A DNA stretch of 64,000 nt. Source: an uncultured Oscillospiraceae bacterium. Lineage in GTDB: Bacteria > Bacillota > Clostridia > Oscillospirales > Ruminococcaceae. Position 1 is the stretch's first letter; each line of letters begins with the position of its first letter. The notes under the pieces are model-generated. The model did no database searches and had not been told where the DNA came from. It was given only the letters and a program-made list of their open reading frames with translations. Position numbers and translations under genes: made by a program. Where the stretch lies: assembly GCA_934448295.1 (NCBI GenBank), contig CAKSEY010000008.1, forward strand, positions 1 through 64,000, given 5' to 3'. Of this stretch, positions 15,505 through 24,131 are shown piece after piece.

Positions 15505-16057
15505 ATGGCTTTTTTTCAATAATCTCAAGAATACAGCAGGTTCTTTAGGGAAAGGTGCAATGAATGTTGTCAATACCGGAGCGACAGATGCAAAGGACGC
15601 TTCCGAGATTGCAGAAATCAAGAGAGAACTTGACTCCATCGAAAACGACATAATGAGCGGCTATACGCAGATAGGCAAGAAATATGTCGATTATGTAAAG
15701 AAAACCAGCGAAATGCCGGGCATTGACGTATCTGACGTTCTAAAAATGCTTGACCCCAAGTTTGAACGCAGAGATGAGCTTCAGGCAAAAATGATTGAAA
15801 TCGAGAAACGCAGAAAAGATAGAACTCTCCTCCAGGAGAAGTCTGCTGTTGAAGCACAGGTTCAGGCTGAAATCGAGAAGCTTGACAAAGCTCTTGCAAT
15901 GGAACTTATCGGTCAGGCTGAATATGACACTAAGGTTGCTCAGTTAAAGAAGCGTGTTGATAACTTTGAAGCTATCAAAAAGGTTGAGCAGAAATGCCAG
16001 ATGGGTATTATCACAGCCGCAGAGCGTGATAAGGAAATCGAAGCGCTCCTTATGTGA
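15505..16057 (+). CDS. Coiled-coil protein with SHOCT-like ending; 5' frameshift in a T7 tract
   Basis: GAAGGAG precedes an ATG at 15505, but with seven T residues (15510-15516) translation stops after five codons. With six T residues the frame would read MAFFNNLKNTAGSLGKGAMN and join the long frame that otherwise begins at ATG 15560 (165 residues). The product is rich in Lys, Glu and Ala, with long helices (EKLDKALAMELIGQAEYDTK) and two short repeats of the kind found in SHOCT domains (GIITAAERDKEIEALL). Function is unknown. Slippage in the T tract could switch or tune expression. A divergent XRE gene lies upstream and a terminator downstream. Confidence 0.65.
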
Positions 16058-16118
16058 TTTGATTTACCAGAGGTAGAGAGCCTAACCTGATACGTATCAT
16101 CTCGACCACATAACGAAA

Positions 16119-16150
16119 GAACCGCATTACAGTGCGGCTCTTTTGTTTTT
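16119..16150 (+). terminator. Terminator of the coiled-coil gene
   Basis: GAACCGCA and TGCGGCTC (one mismatch) around TTACAG, followed by TTTTGTTTTT. The string TCATCTCGACCA lies just upstream. Confidence 0.8.
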
Positions 16151-16426
16151 ATCCCCGAAAAATCCCCGAATTATCATGAAAAAACGATTATCCCCGGAAC
16201 ACACGCCCCGGGGATAAAACGTTATTCAGTTTTCACAAATTTTAGCCGCAAACAACTGCAATTCCGCCCGGCGCGCCTTGAAAAATGCCGCAAAATACGC
16301 TATCATAATACCCGAGGGGTTCTCCCAAATCCGCCCCTCTTTGCACAGGAGATTTTGCGTATTCTCCCGTATTGTCATTTTTACTGCCGCCCCTGACGTC
16401 CTTTCCGGGGCGGCGCTTTCCTGCAT
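16151..16426. other. Non-coding border of the prophage
   Basis: No gene seen. It holds hairpins at 16189-16217 (TATCCCCGG with CCGGGGATA) and 16387-16415 (GCCGCCCC with GGGGCGGC). No attachment site or integrase could be identified. Confidence 0.4.
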
Positions 16427-16462
16427 AAAAAACGTCCCGGAAGCTCGACAGCCCCGGGACGT
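16427..16462 (-). terminator. Terminator at the end of the prophage late operon
   Basis: ACGTCCCGG and CCGGGACGT pair; on the minus strand the stem is followed by TTTTTT. It lies just after the holin-like gene. Confidence 0.8.
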
Positions 16463-16474
16463 TCTGCATTTTAT

Positions 16475-16774
16475 TCAGTTCGCAAGCTCCATCAGGTCGT
16501 GATAGAGGTCGGTCGAAACGTCGTTCCCGCCGAGGGCGTGATAAGCCTGGTATGCCCTTGTGAGCGCCTCCCGGGCGTATATCGGGCACTTTCCGCGCTC
16601 CATATACTTCTCGTGCGAGCGGATTATCTCCGCCCGCAGGAGGCACTGCACGCCCGCCTCAAGCTGCTCCGTGCGCTCGTCCCGGCGGCGCTTCCGGGTC
16701 GTAATGCTGGTGAAAGCAACATTCGCGACCGTGACTGCCGCGCCGATCAGCGCTGCTATTATCTCCGTGTTCAT
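16475..16774 (-). CDS. Small phage membrane protein, holin-like
   Basis: A 99-residue protein with one hydrophobic helix at about 4-25 (IIAALIGAAVTVANVAFTSI), then a charged region (TTRKRRRDERTEQLEAGVQ) and a soluble tail (PIYAREALTRAYQAYHALGG). Similar proteins occur in gut phages at the end of the tail region and are often called holin or hypothetical. Its ATG overlaps the previous stop (ATGA). No endolysin gene follows; a terminator does. Confidence 0.5.
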   Translation of the reverse strand: MNTEIIAALIGAAVTVANVAFTSITTRKRRRDERTEQLEAGVQCLLRAEIIRSHEKYMERGKCPIYAREALTRAYQAYHALGGNDVSTDLYHDLMELAN

Positions 16775-17172
16775 TCGTCAAGTCCTTTCAGATATAGATT
16801 CTCGAGCTTTTTCAGCGCCGACTTGCGGAGCAGATAGACCCGCCGTTCGCTCATGAACGTCTTGCCTGCGACTTTCTCCCAGCTCTCGCCGGATATGTAG
16901 TAGCGGAAAATCACCGCGTGCTCCTCGCCGGGGAGCTTCTCGATGTATTTCATCGCCTGCGCCCGGTAGTCTACCAAGCGGTCTATGCTCTCGTTGAGCT
17001 GCTTTTCCTCCGCCTCGAGCCTGTCGAGAATCTTTATTGCGCCCTCAGCGGTGCCGCCGTTCTTGCCGAACCTGCTGATTATTCGCTGGAGCCGGTCGAT
17101 ATTCTCGATGTGCGCCTGAGATACAAGCTCCTGCTCCCGGGCGGGCTGTAAGAGTTCGTCAACTATTCGCAT
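16771..17172 (-). CDS. DUF1492/ArpU-like phage sigma-like regulator
   Basis: 133 residues. The C-terminal part LPGEEHAVIFRYYISGESWEKVAGKTFMSERRVYLLRKSALKKL is a sigma-region-4-like helix-turn-helix found in phage late-gene regulators; the N-terminal half is a coiled coil. The start at 17172 overlaps the previous stop (TAATG) with GGAGGAG upstream; the longer frame was rejected. Such genes usually precede the terminase genes, so a place after the tail genes is unusual. Confidence 0.65.
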   Translation of the reverse strand: MRIVDELLQPAREQELVSQAHIENIDRLQRIISRFGKNGGTAEGAIKILDRLEAEEKQLNESIDRLVDYRAQAMKYIEKLPGEEHAVIFRYYISGESWEKVAGKTFMSERRVYLLRKSALKKLENLYLKGLDE

Positions 17173-17819
17173 TATGTCGTCTCCTCCCGGATGTCCGTCC
17201 AGCCTGTCAGCTCTATTCTGCACGCGTTCTCTATCGCGGAATACGAATTCGAGGTGTAGAGCACATACCTTTCATTTATCTGGTCAACAAATATATTGCC
17301 CGCCGTGGGAACCTCATGGATAAAACAGCCCCCCGCCGACGGAACCCATATTAGCTCCTCGTCCTGATGAGTTCCGCCGGCAAGAAGGGCGACGTATACG
17401 CCCACGGCGCTGGTCGGTCTGATTCCGAAATACTTTGCCCCGGATACATCAATGACCTTCGCTGTCTCAGCGTGGCGAGTCTCGCAGCGTATCAGCTCGC
17501 AGTCCACGGATCCGGTGGAGCCGCCGGAATCTCCCGAACCGTCCCCGGGTGCGGGCGAAAACAGGTTGAACTTCGTGTCCCCGCCCGCGAGGACTGCCTT
17601 GCCGCGCCCCAGAAGATACACCGCCCCCTTGCAGTCCGGCAGTATCGCACTGGTTCCCGGGTCTACCGGGAGAACCCCCGGAGCGTCAGCGGTCACGCCA
17701 GAATGTGCCGAAGCATAGAGCGTTTCGCTGCCTGAATTCTTTATGCAGATATTCGCGCCGCTGATGTCAGTCACGGCAAGCTCTGCTCCACTGAGGCTGA
17801 CTGTTCTTATGTCTATCAT
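17172..17819 (-). CDS. Phage tail-tip or receptor-binding region protein, hypothetical
   Basis: A 215-residue protein with a Gly/Ser-rich linker in the middle (PGDGSGDSGGSTGS) separating two beta-rich halves. No conserved domain recognised. It sits directly after the baseplate/tail protein gene and before the regulator and holin genes, where host-recognition proteins are usually encoded. Function inferred from position only. Confidence 0.45.
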   Translation of the reverse strand: MIDIRTVSLSGAELAVTDISGANICIKNSGSETLYASAHSGVTADAPGVLPVDPGTSAILPDCKGAVYLLGRGKAVLAGGDTKFNLFSPAPGDGSGDSGGSTGSVDCELIRCETRHAETAKVIDVSGAKYFGIRPTSAVGVYVALLAGGTHQDEELIWVPSAGGCFIHEVPTAGNIFVDQINERYVLYTSNSYSAIENACRIELTGWTDIREETT

Positions 17820-17820
17820 G

Positions 17821-19512
17821 TTATCCTCCTATCTTGGTCTTGTTAAAATACAGCCCGTCCGCTTTCGCTTCAAGCAGGCAGTTGTTCGCGTAAATCCTCC
17901 AGCCCTCCGAGGTTTTCAGAAGATCGAGGGAGCTGCCGCTTCCGGAACCGTCCACCTGAATTCCGTCCAGGTCAATGTCGACTTTCGCGCCGCCGTCAAC
18001 GGAAAGCTGCGAGTTGTTCCCCCGCAGTAAAATATCGCCCTGACCGCTGGGATTCGCAAGCCACAGCCCGTTGTTCGTGTTATAAATTGCAACTGTATTC
18101 CTGTCGCAGGGCATTTCTATCTGCGCGGGCCCGGTGTTCCCGAGCTTGAAGCCGCCGTTCAGCGGTATCAGAAAAGCCCAGGGAGCGCCGTCCTTGTACA
18201 GCCACAGCCCGCTGTCGTTCGTAACGGCGGCATGGCTTGCCTTGTCGGGGGATATCAGCTTCACTGCACCGCTGTTTAGCCCCTCTGTAAGCTGCTTTTC
18301 CATTGAATCCAGCCGCTTTTCTGTCTGCGATTTCGGCGGAATACGATTTGTGCTGACTTCATCTCCCTCGTCATCCGCTGAAAGCGCCGCAGCCGCCGTC
18401 GCCGAAGCCGCCACAGTCGTCGGCATACTGCATTGAATCGTGTGCTTCCCTCGGTACCTCCACGTCTGGGAGGTTATCATTCCCGTGCCGTAGCCGCGCC
18501 TTGTGTCTATCTGCCCGCCCCTCAGCCGGACGTAATCCCCGATATCCAGCGCCGGGTCGCCGTTGAATTCCGCCTTGTACGCGCGGTTTATACAGCTATA
18601 CAGCGTAGCGACTGCCGTAGTCAGCACGTCCCTGACCTCGCCGTCAGTCATGCCGGAAAGCAGCGGGTTCTCCGTCCATTCCAGCGTCAGCCGTTCCTCT
18701 GAGCCATCAGATACTATCGTCCCGCGGTTTGTGAGGGTCTTTCCGTCCCTGTTCATAAACAGCGCCGTCACCCTCGCCGTGCTGTCTGAGAACTCCGTGG
18801 AGAACCTGATGTTCCCCTGAAGCTCCCGGACAGGCACCACCATGTTCTTGCCGTCCTGCGTGCAGGTGAGCTGAACGAACACCAGCTCTCCCGCGCGGTT
18901 TATCTTCGCGAAGCTGTTCGTCAGCACTCCCGCATACATCAGCAGGTCGCGCTGTGTCTGCACCCGGGAGGTGTCGACAGGAACCGTCAGCCCGCCGTTC
19001 GGAAGCGCTTCGAACTCCGCCTGAGACATTCCGAACGGGACCCCGCAGGAGCCGCAGGCGGCGCTTATCAGGCTGTACAGCGTGTTCGTCATCTCCCATG
19101 CGCTCCGGTCGAACAGCACAAGCCTGTCGTAAGCCTTGAAGCTGACCGTATCCGCCTGCCGCTTTATCGTTGAGCTGTCTATGACGAATATCCCCAGCGG
19201 AACGCTGTCGTACTCCGTGAAGCCACTGTCCGTGTACAGCCGGAACTCCAGCACGATCTCCGCGCCCCCGAGGCTCTGTACGCCGTCCCCGTAGTTCAGC
19301 AGGGACATGGACAGCTCGTCAGCGCACACGCCGCCCGCGCGGAACTCGCCGCTGCTGTTTATCTTGCTGTTTATGGACAGCGAACCCTCCCGGATATTCC
19401 GGTCGGATATATCGAGAGTGGTGCCGTCCGTCATTGTGATAGTTCCCGAGATTCCCGTGAACGTCACGTTTTTCGCTATGTTTTCGGAGTATCGATCCGT
19501 TACGCTGTACAT
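17821..19512 (-). CDS. Phage minor tail / baseplate protein
   Basis: A 563-residue tail protein. The first 350 residues look like a tail-hub protein (DRLVLFDRSAWEMTN, DIGDYVRLRGGQIDTRRGYG), and the C-terminal 200 residues are a repetitive Gly/Asn/Asp-rich fibre-like part (LWLANPSGQGDILLRGNN). It is between the distal tail gene and the tail-tip gene. The product would sit at the tail tip and contact the host. The split into hub plus fibre is inferred from composition. Confidence 0.65.
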   Translation of the reverse strand: MYSVTDRYSENIAKNVTFTGISGTITMTDGTTLDISDRNIREGSLSINSKINSSGEFRAGGVCADELSMSLLNYGDGVQSLGGAEIVLEFRLYTDSGFTEYDSVPLGIFVIDSSTIKRQADTVSFKAYDRLVLFDRSAWEMTNTLYSLISAACGSCGVPFGMSQAEFEALPNGGLTVPVDTSRVQTQRDLLMYAGVLTNSFAKINRAGELVFVQLTCTQDGKNMVVPVRELQGNIRFSTEFSDSTARVTALFMNRDGKTLTNRGTIVSDGSEERLTLEWTENPLLSGMTDGEVRDVLTTAVATLYSCINRAYKAEFNGDPALDIGDYVRLRGGQIDTRRGYGTGMITSQTWRYRGKHTIQCSMPTTVAASATAAAALSADDEGDEVSTNRIPPKSQTEKRLDSMEKQLTEGLNSGAVKLISPDKASHAAVTNDSGLWLYKDGAPWAFLIPLNGGFKLGNTGPAQIEMPCDRNTVAIYNTNNGLWLANPSGQGDILLRGNNSQLSVDGGAKVDIDLDGIQVDGSGSGSSLDLLKTSEGWRIYANNCLLEAKADGLYFNKTKIGG

Positions 19513-19513
19513 A

Positions 19514-19888
19514 TCACACCTCCGTCAGCGAGAACGATACGTCGTAGTACTGCGTTCCGCCGCTGTCCTCGAATTTCTTTGTCTCCGTGATGTCGCTGTT
19601 GTATGCCGTGAAGCTCTCCGCCGCGCCGGTCATGCCGCGGATAGTCACGGTCTGCGGCTTCTGGGCGAGCGCCGCGTCCAGCTTCGCGTACTGCTCCCCG
19701 GTGATGTTGGTTATCTCGATGTCGAGCTTGCGTACTCCCCGGCGGACGTATGTAATGTTCATCACGCCGGTCTCGCCGCGTCCGCTGGTGCTGGAATGTA
19801 TATCGCTCCTGGTCTTGGAATAGGGCAGGAGATTCCCGCCCGGCACCTCGTAGCCGTTTATCGTAAGCTCTGCTATCTTTTCCGCCAT
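19514..19888 (-). CDS. Phage distal tail-type protein
   Basis: A 124-residue beta-rich protein directly after the tape measure gene, the place of distal tail (Dit-like) proteins in siphoviruses. Segments such as KLDIEITNITGEQYAKLDAAL and YYDVSFSLTEV fit small tail-completion proteins. GGAGG precedes the ATG. Assigned by position and size. Confidence 0.55.
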   Translation of the reverse strand: MAEKIAELTINGYEVPGGNLLPYSKTRSDIHSSTSGRGETGVMNITYVRRGVRKLDIEITNITGEQYAKLDAALAQKPQTVTIRGMTGAAESFTAYNSDITETKKFEDSGGTQYYDVSFSLTEV

Positions 19889-19897
19889 TGCTCCTCC

Positions 19898-22015
19898 TTA
19901 ATAGCCGTTGCTCCGGGCAAGCTGACGGCGGTCGTAATCCGCCTGCGCCCTGCCTACCGCCTCGCCGTCTAGCTCGACTATGATCGTCTGGCTTTCGCCG
20001 GAGAGGTTCGCCTGCGACAGCGCCGAGGATATCCCGGCGGCCACCGCTTCCGCTATCTTGCTTTCCGGGGCGATTATCTCACCCTCGTGCCGGTTATCGC
20101 CGACCACCGCAAGCTGCGGAGTATTCGCCGCGACATAGCCGCCGGAAGCCAGCTTCGGAATGACCGGAACATCCGCCCAGTCTACCTTGACGGCGGGGCC
20201 TATGATGTCGGTTATCCACTTAAAGAACGGCACAAGGAAGCTGTTCCACCATACTGAAAGATACTCTCCCGCCTTGCTCAGCCAGCCGAGTATCTTGTCA
20301 AACATCGGCTTGATGTGCTCCTCATAGAACGGCGTTATGGTGGAAGCCGCCCACTCAAAGAACGGCGCGAGCACCGTATCCCAGACGTACTGGAGCGTAT
20401 CTCCGATACCCGAGAACACCGCGTCAATGCCGTCGAACAGCGACTGCCCGTCTCCGGCTATCCAGTCGGAGAACGTCTGCCACATATCGCCCCAGCAGCC
20501 GGTTATAGCCGTCACCGCCGGGCTTACCGCGTCAGTCCAGATACTGTCGAACAGCCCCTTGACCTTGTCGAAAATCAGCCCGGAGGTCTTTACAAGCCGC
20601 GTCCCGATATTCGTTATGGACGGCAGTATCGCGGTCGTCAGCGTGCTCAGGAATGTCGGGAACACGTTGTCCGCAATATCCCCGAACACAAGATTCGCGC
20701 TGTCCCAGATACCGTTGAACATCTTTCCGCCGACCTCCGCAGACGTTCTCAGCAGGTCGGTGAAGCCGCCGCTGAACCAGTCCGCGAAATTCGGGACGTT
20801 CCTTTTCGCCGTGTCCCACATTCGAGAAAATATCCCAGCGGTCTTGCTGAAATTCTTTTTCGCGCCGGTCACGAAGCCGTCGAACACGCCGCCGAAATTT
20901 CGGGTAAAGTAGTCCTTTATGCCGGATATCATACTGCGGAGCCTGTCGGCAATCTCGTCGAAGGCGTTCTCCGCGTTTTCCGCAGCGGAAGCCGCAGTAT
21001 CAGCGGAAATCAGGCTTGCCCCGCCGGAGCTCCCCGCGCTTTTATCGGAATTGTCCGACAGCTTGTTCAGCGTGTCTATCCCGAGGACGGATTTCTTGTA
21101 GTCCGCCGCCGCAGTCGCCGCCGCCTGGGTATTCGCCGCGAGTGCTCCCGCAGAATCGGCGGCGGCTTCTGAATTTCCCCCCGCGTCGCCGAACACCGCA
21201 GCCGTGAAGTCGCGGAACATTTCAGCTGCAGCCTGGAGCTTCTCTACAAGCCTGTTCAGAAGCTGGAGCGCCGGGGTCAGCACGTTGATAAGCCCCTGAC
21301 CGAGGGAGGCTTTCAGCGCGTCGAACCGCAGGGAAAGCACCTTCGTCTGGTTCGCCCAGCCGTCGGAGGTTCTCGCGAAATCCCCGGCGGCGCCGGAGAG
21401 GGTCTGCGTGATGTACGCAAGCCGAAGCTCCACCTTTTCCGCCTCGGTCATTTTCGCCGTGGTTTTCCCGAAGCCCTGCGCCAGCGCGAACTCGTCAAGG
21501 GAGGTCTGGGTCATCACAACGCCGAGGGATTTCAGCCCCTCGGTCTCTCCGGTGTACACGGCTTTCAGCTTTTCGTAGGCGTCGTCCGTTGAGAGGTTGT
21601 AGAACGAAGCCACGTCTGCGGAAAGTCCCGCGAGCGCCGTAGCCTGCTTGTACGCCTCCTCAGTGGTGAAGCCGAAGGACTTCGCCATAGTGCCGAGGGT
21701 GCCGACGTAATCCTTCGCGCATTTCTCGGACAGACCGAAGCTGGTCATTGCGTCCTTTGCCCACTGATTCACGTTTTCGGACATCGAGCCGAACGTAACG
21801 TCAACGACGTTCTGCACTTCGTTGAGGTCGCTGCCTAGCTCAAGGCAGCTCTTCGCGAAAGCTATGAGCGAACCGACTGCGAACGCCTTGCCGAGCAGTT
21901 TTCCTATTTTCCCGGCGGAATTCTGGATATTGTTGAGCTGTCTGTCGAATCCGCGCTGATTCAGATTGAGGTCAAGGTCTACCTGACCTACGCTGTTATC
22001 ACTCGTTGCCGTCAC
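19898..22015 (-). CDS. Phage tail tape measure protein
   Basis: A 705-residue protein that sets tail length. The N-terminal region carries typical tape-measure sequence (NVVDVTFGSMSENVNQWAKDA, AMTSFGLSEKCAKDYVGTLG, ALAGLSADVASFYNLS); the middle is Ala/Ser-rich and helical, and the C-terminal third contains repeated WxxxF-type helices. At 705 residues it is short for the family, implying a short tail or internal loss. It overlaps the upstream Gp15-like gene by 17 bases. Confidence 0.92.
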   Translation of the reverse strand: MTATSDNSVGQVDLDLNLNQRGFDRQLNNIQNSAGKIGKLLGKAFAVGSLIAFAKSCLELGSDLNEVQNVVDVTFGSMSENVNQWAKDAMTSFGLSEKCAKDYVGTLGTMAKSFGFTTEEAYKQATALAGLSADVASFYNLSTDDAYEKLKAVYTGETEGLKSLGVVMTQTSLDEFALAQGFGKTTAKMTEAEKVELRLAYITQTLSGAAGDFARTSDGWANQTKVLSLRFDALKASLGQGLINVLTPALQLLNRLVEKLQAAAEMFRDFTAAVFGDAGGNSEAAADSAGALAANTQAAATAAADYKKSVLGIDTLNKLSDNSDKSAGSSGGASLISADTAASAAENAENAFDEIADRLRSMISGIKDYFTRNFGGVFDGFVTGAKKNFSKTAGIFSRMWDTAKRNVPNFADWFSGGFTDLLRTSAEVGGKMFNGIWDSANLVFGDIADNVFPTFLSTLTTAILPSITNIGTRLVKTSGLIFDKVKGLFDSIWTDAVSPAVTAITGCWGDMWQTFSDWIAGDGQSLFDGIDAVFSGIGDTLQYVWDTVLAPFFEWAASTITPFYEEHIKPMFDKILGWLSKAGEYLSVWWNSFLVPFFKWITDIIGPAVKVDWADVPVIPKLASGGYVAANTPQLAVVGDNRHEGEIIAPESKIAEAVAAGISSALSQANLSGESQTIIVELDGEAVGRAQADYDRRQLARSNGY

Positions 22016-22430
22016 CTCCTGCCATTGCCCGGAACATTGCCGCGAAGCTCTTCATGGCGGCGTCGTATTTCTCCCTGTTCACCGGAGCGCCCCCCGACTT
22101 TCCCGCCCGGAACGCCGCCCATTCTGAGCGAATCCGGCGCTGTGCGGGCGTGAACTGATTTATCCGCTTGCGGTCTCGCTCGGAGCGTATCTGCACGACG
22201 GCGCCGAGGGGCGTATCTCCGTTCAGCCCCGCAAGGAGCGTACGGAACTCGTCGAACGACATATCCTCCTCGGAGCGCAGGCGTATTCCATACTGCTGGG
22301 CGAAGGAAGCCTCTATCAGCCCGTAATCGTAGAACAGGTCGTAGAAGCTCTCCTGAACGTCAGTTCTGCCCGCGAAAGGAGCGCTCGCATTCCTCGAACG
22401 AAACTCCCTGTACCGCCGCCATGCAGGCAA
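21999..22430 (-). CDS. Gp15-like tail assembly chaperone, downstream frame
   Basis: The frame contains SFYDLFYDYGLIEASFAQQYG and LAGLNGDTPLGAVVQIRS, typical of phage Gp15-like proteins encoded before the tape measure. The only upstream start is a TTG at 22430 inside the preceding gene; the first ATG is far downstream, within the conserved part. As in many siphoviruses, it is probably expressed as a frameshift extension of the preceding chaperone gene; the shift needed is +1 (or -2). Confidence 0.65.
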   Translation of the reverse strand: MPAWRRYREFRSRNASAPFAGRTDVQESFYDLFYDYGLIEASFAQQYGIRLRSEEDMSFDEFRTLLAGLNGDTPLGAVVQIRSERDRKRINQFTPAQRRIRSEWAAFRAGKSGGAPVNREKYDAAMKSFAAMFRAMAGGDGNE

Positions 22431-22671
22431 TAAACACGGTCTGGAAATCCGCGATAGAATAGCCGTCGAAGTCCTTCTTCGCGTTCCCGCCGAGGAGCTT
22501 CCCGAGCACCTTGTCTATGGTCGCGATGTTCCCGGAGCCCTCCTTGTCCATTATCTGCATGATTTCAAGGATAGTGTTCTTGCGGTCGTCCACCTTGTAG
22601 CTCCTGCCGCCTATCTTGATGAATTTCGGCTGGTTCTTTATCCTGCCGGTGATATCGATTACTGTTGCCAT
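22360..22671 (-). CDS. Phage tail assembly chaperone, upstream frame
   Basis: A 103-residue protein (VIDITGRIKNQPKFIKIGGR, DFDGYSIADFQTVFIACMA) between the tail tube and Gp15-like genes, the position of the G-type chaperone. Its last 71 bases overlap the Gp15-like frame. AGGAG precedes the ATG. Ribosomes may shift near the ending CERSFRGQN to make a longer fusion. Confidence 0.65.
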   Translation of the reverse strand: MATVIDITGRIKNQPKFIKIGGRSYKVDDRKNTILEIMQIMDKEGSGNIATIDKVLGKLLGGNAKKDFDGYSIADFQTVFIACMAAVQGVSFEECERSFRGQN

Positions 22672-22686
22672 GTGAATCTCCTTTCA

Positions 22687-22880
22687 AATTATCAATTCGT
22701 AATTTTATAATTCGTAATGCGTAATGCGTAATGCGTAATGAATGTGTCCGCTTCGCGGGACTGATTTAAAATTCATAATTCGTAATTTTGTAATTCAGAT
22801 TTCAGCGTACTGTTCGCAGAACAGATTAAAATTTGATACAATAATTACGAATTACGAATTACGCATTACGCATTGAACAA
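22687..22880. repeat. Palindromic AATTCGTAATGCG-type repeat, copy 1
   Basis: About 190 bp of AT-rich DNA with left arms of AATTCGTAATGCGTAATG units and right arms of the complement (CATTACGCATTACGAATT). It lies between the tail tube and chaperone genes. Related copies are at 39757, 41306, 41780 and 42410. Confidence 0.75.
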
Positions 22881-23351
22881 TTACACGCCTGTAACGCTGG
22901 AATCGGTGTTGGGATAAGTCACTGTCGGTTTTCCGTCCGACATTATCTCGACCTCCAGCACCTCGACGTTGGTGCTTTCTCCGCCGCCGCTGGTGATGTT
23001 GATTATGCAGTCGTACTTGATGACCGTACCGTCCGGCATATCCCACTCGAACACGGATTCGCAGTCCTTTCCGGTCGCGAACATCTTCGAAGCAACGTAG
23101 TCGTTGCCCGCGTCGCCGACGTTACGCTTGCCGGAGAGCGATATCGAAACGCCCTTTCCGGTGGTGAGCCTGCGCTTCCAGCCCTCAGTGGTCATGGGCG
23201 TCCACTCCTCGACGTTGCTGTCAATGCTGACGGAGAATGTCGTCATGTCCGCGACAGTCTTCATATCGGATTCGGAGCTGTTCCGCCCCTTTGTGCCTAT
23301 CTTGAACTTGTTGTTGAATACGGGATAAACACCGCTTATGTTTTCTGACAT
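22881..23351 (-). CDS. Phage major tail (tail tube) protein
   Basis: A 156-residue beta-sandwich protein of the tail tube type, with TTFSVSIDSNVEEWTPMTTEGW and GKGVSISLSGKRNVGDAGNDY typical of Firmicutes siphovirus tail tubes. It precedes the chaperones and follows the tail terminator. The stop lies inside the palindromic repeat region. Confidence 0.8.
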   Translation of the reverse strand: MSENISGVYPVFNNKFKIGTKGRNSSESDMKTVADMTTFSVSIDSNVEEWTPMTTEGWKRRLTTGKGVSISLSGKRNVGDAGNDYVASKMFATGKDCESVFEWDMPDGTVIKYDCIINITSGGGESTNVEVLEVEIMSDGKPTVTYPNTDSSVTGV

Positions 23352-23352
23352 C

Positions 23353-23757
23353 TTATGCCTCCTTGTTGTAATAAATAAGGAACTCTATCACGCGCTCGCA
23401 TATACCGCCGCTGTCCGTGCCGACGTCCACCGGCTCGCTGTTCAGCAGCATGATGCAGCTGCACCTGTGCCCGCCGATGACCGCGCCGGTCAGCCCCGCT
23501 ATCTCGTTCCAGAGAGCGAGCGCCGCGTTCTCCGTGGAGCGCGTGGACTGCTCCCAGTGAACCAGCAGGGACACCGCCTTTACCTGCGTGAGCGTGGTCT
23601 CCGTGCCGCCTACGGCGATATCTCTCATGCGGCTGTCCTTTAGCTGATACACGCCGAAGCTCCGGGGCTTCTTGTCCGGGAGCGTTCCCACGTAGTAGTG
23701 GTCGGCTTTCGTGTTCAGCGTTTTCAGCCAGTCGAGGACGTTTTCAAGCGTTATCAT
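23353..23757 (-). CDS. Phage tail terminator / minor capsid-like protein
   Basis: A 134-residue protein (MITLENVLDWLKTLNTKADH, FGVYQLKDSRMRDIAVGG) of the kind encoded just before the tail tube in siphoviruses, where the tail-completion protein is expected. It overlaps the upstream gene (ATGA) by 4 bases. Assigned mainly by position. Confidence 0.6.
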   Translation of the reverse strand: MITLENVLDWLKTLNTKADHYYVGTLPDKKPRSFGVYQLKDSRMRDIAVGGTETTLTQVKAVSLLVHWEQSTRSTENAALALWNEIAGLTGAVIGGHRCSCIMLLNSEPVDVGTDSGGICERVIEFLIYYNKEA

Positions 23758-24131
23758 AGGTCAGCCTCCCTGCGGTAAAATCTGATGAACGCATTCTGCG
23801 CAAAATCCTTTTTGCTCCCGGATATCCAATCGTCGAACCATTTGCCCTTGGCGTTGCGGTGCTCCGTTTTCCGGAAGTGATACTCCGGGTGGAAGTACAG
23901 CCGCCTTGCATACGGGGTCTGGCAGACTATCGATACCTTCCCCTTTGCGGAATCCTTGTAGTCGCAGAATGTATTCAGCGTCAGCGCGCCGGTGTCCCGG
24001 GGAAGCACCTCCGCCTGAACCACCTCGGTGTGGAGCGCTTCGGCGGTCATTTCGAGCGCCCGGACTGCTCCCCGGGAGAGCTGGCGTATACGCGGCATGT
24101 TCAGCCTCACTCTTGAAGTCACGTTCTGCAT
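23754..24131 (-). CDS. Phage head-tail joining protein, HK97 gp10-like
   Basis: 125 residues. LPRDTGALTLNTFCDY and YARRLYFHPEYHF are typical of HK97 gp10-like or minor capsid proteins that connect head and tail (the PxDTGxL motif is widespread). Overlaps its neighbours at both ends, showing tight operon packing. Confidence 0.65.
   Translation of the reverse strand: MQNVTSRVRLNMPRIRQLSRGAVRALEMTAEALHTEVVQAEVLPRDTGALTLNTFCDYKDSAKGKVSIVCQTPYARRLYFHPEYHFRKTEHRNAKGKWFDDWISGSKKDFAQNAFIRFYRREADL

Noticed and set aside
16097..16150. Riboswitch or tRNA-like fold before the terminator
   Set aside because: Only a 12-base match to the other site and a simple hairpin; no known consensus recognised.
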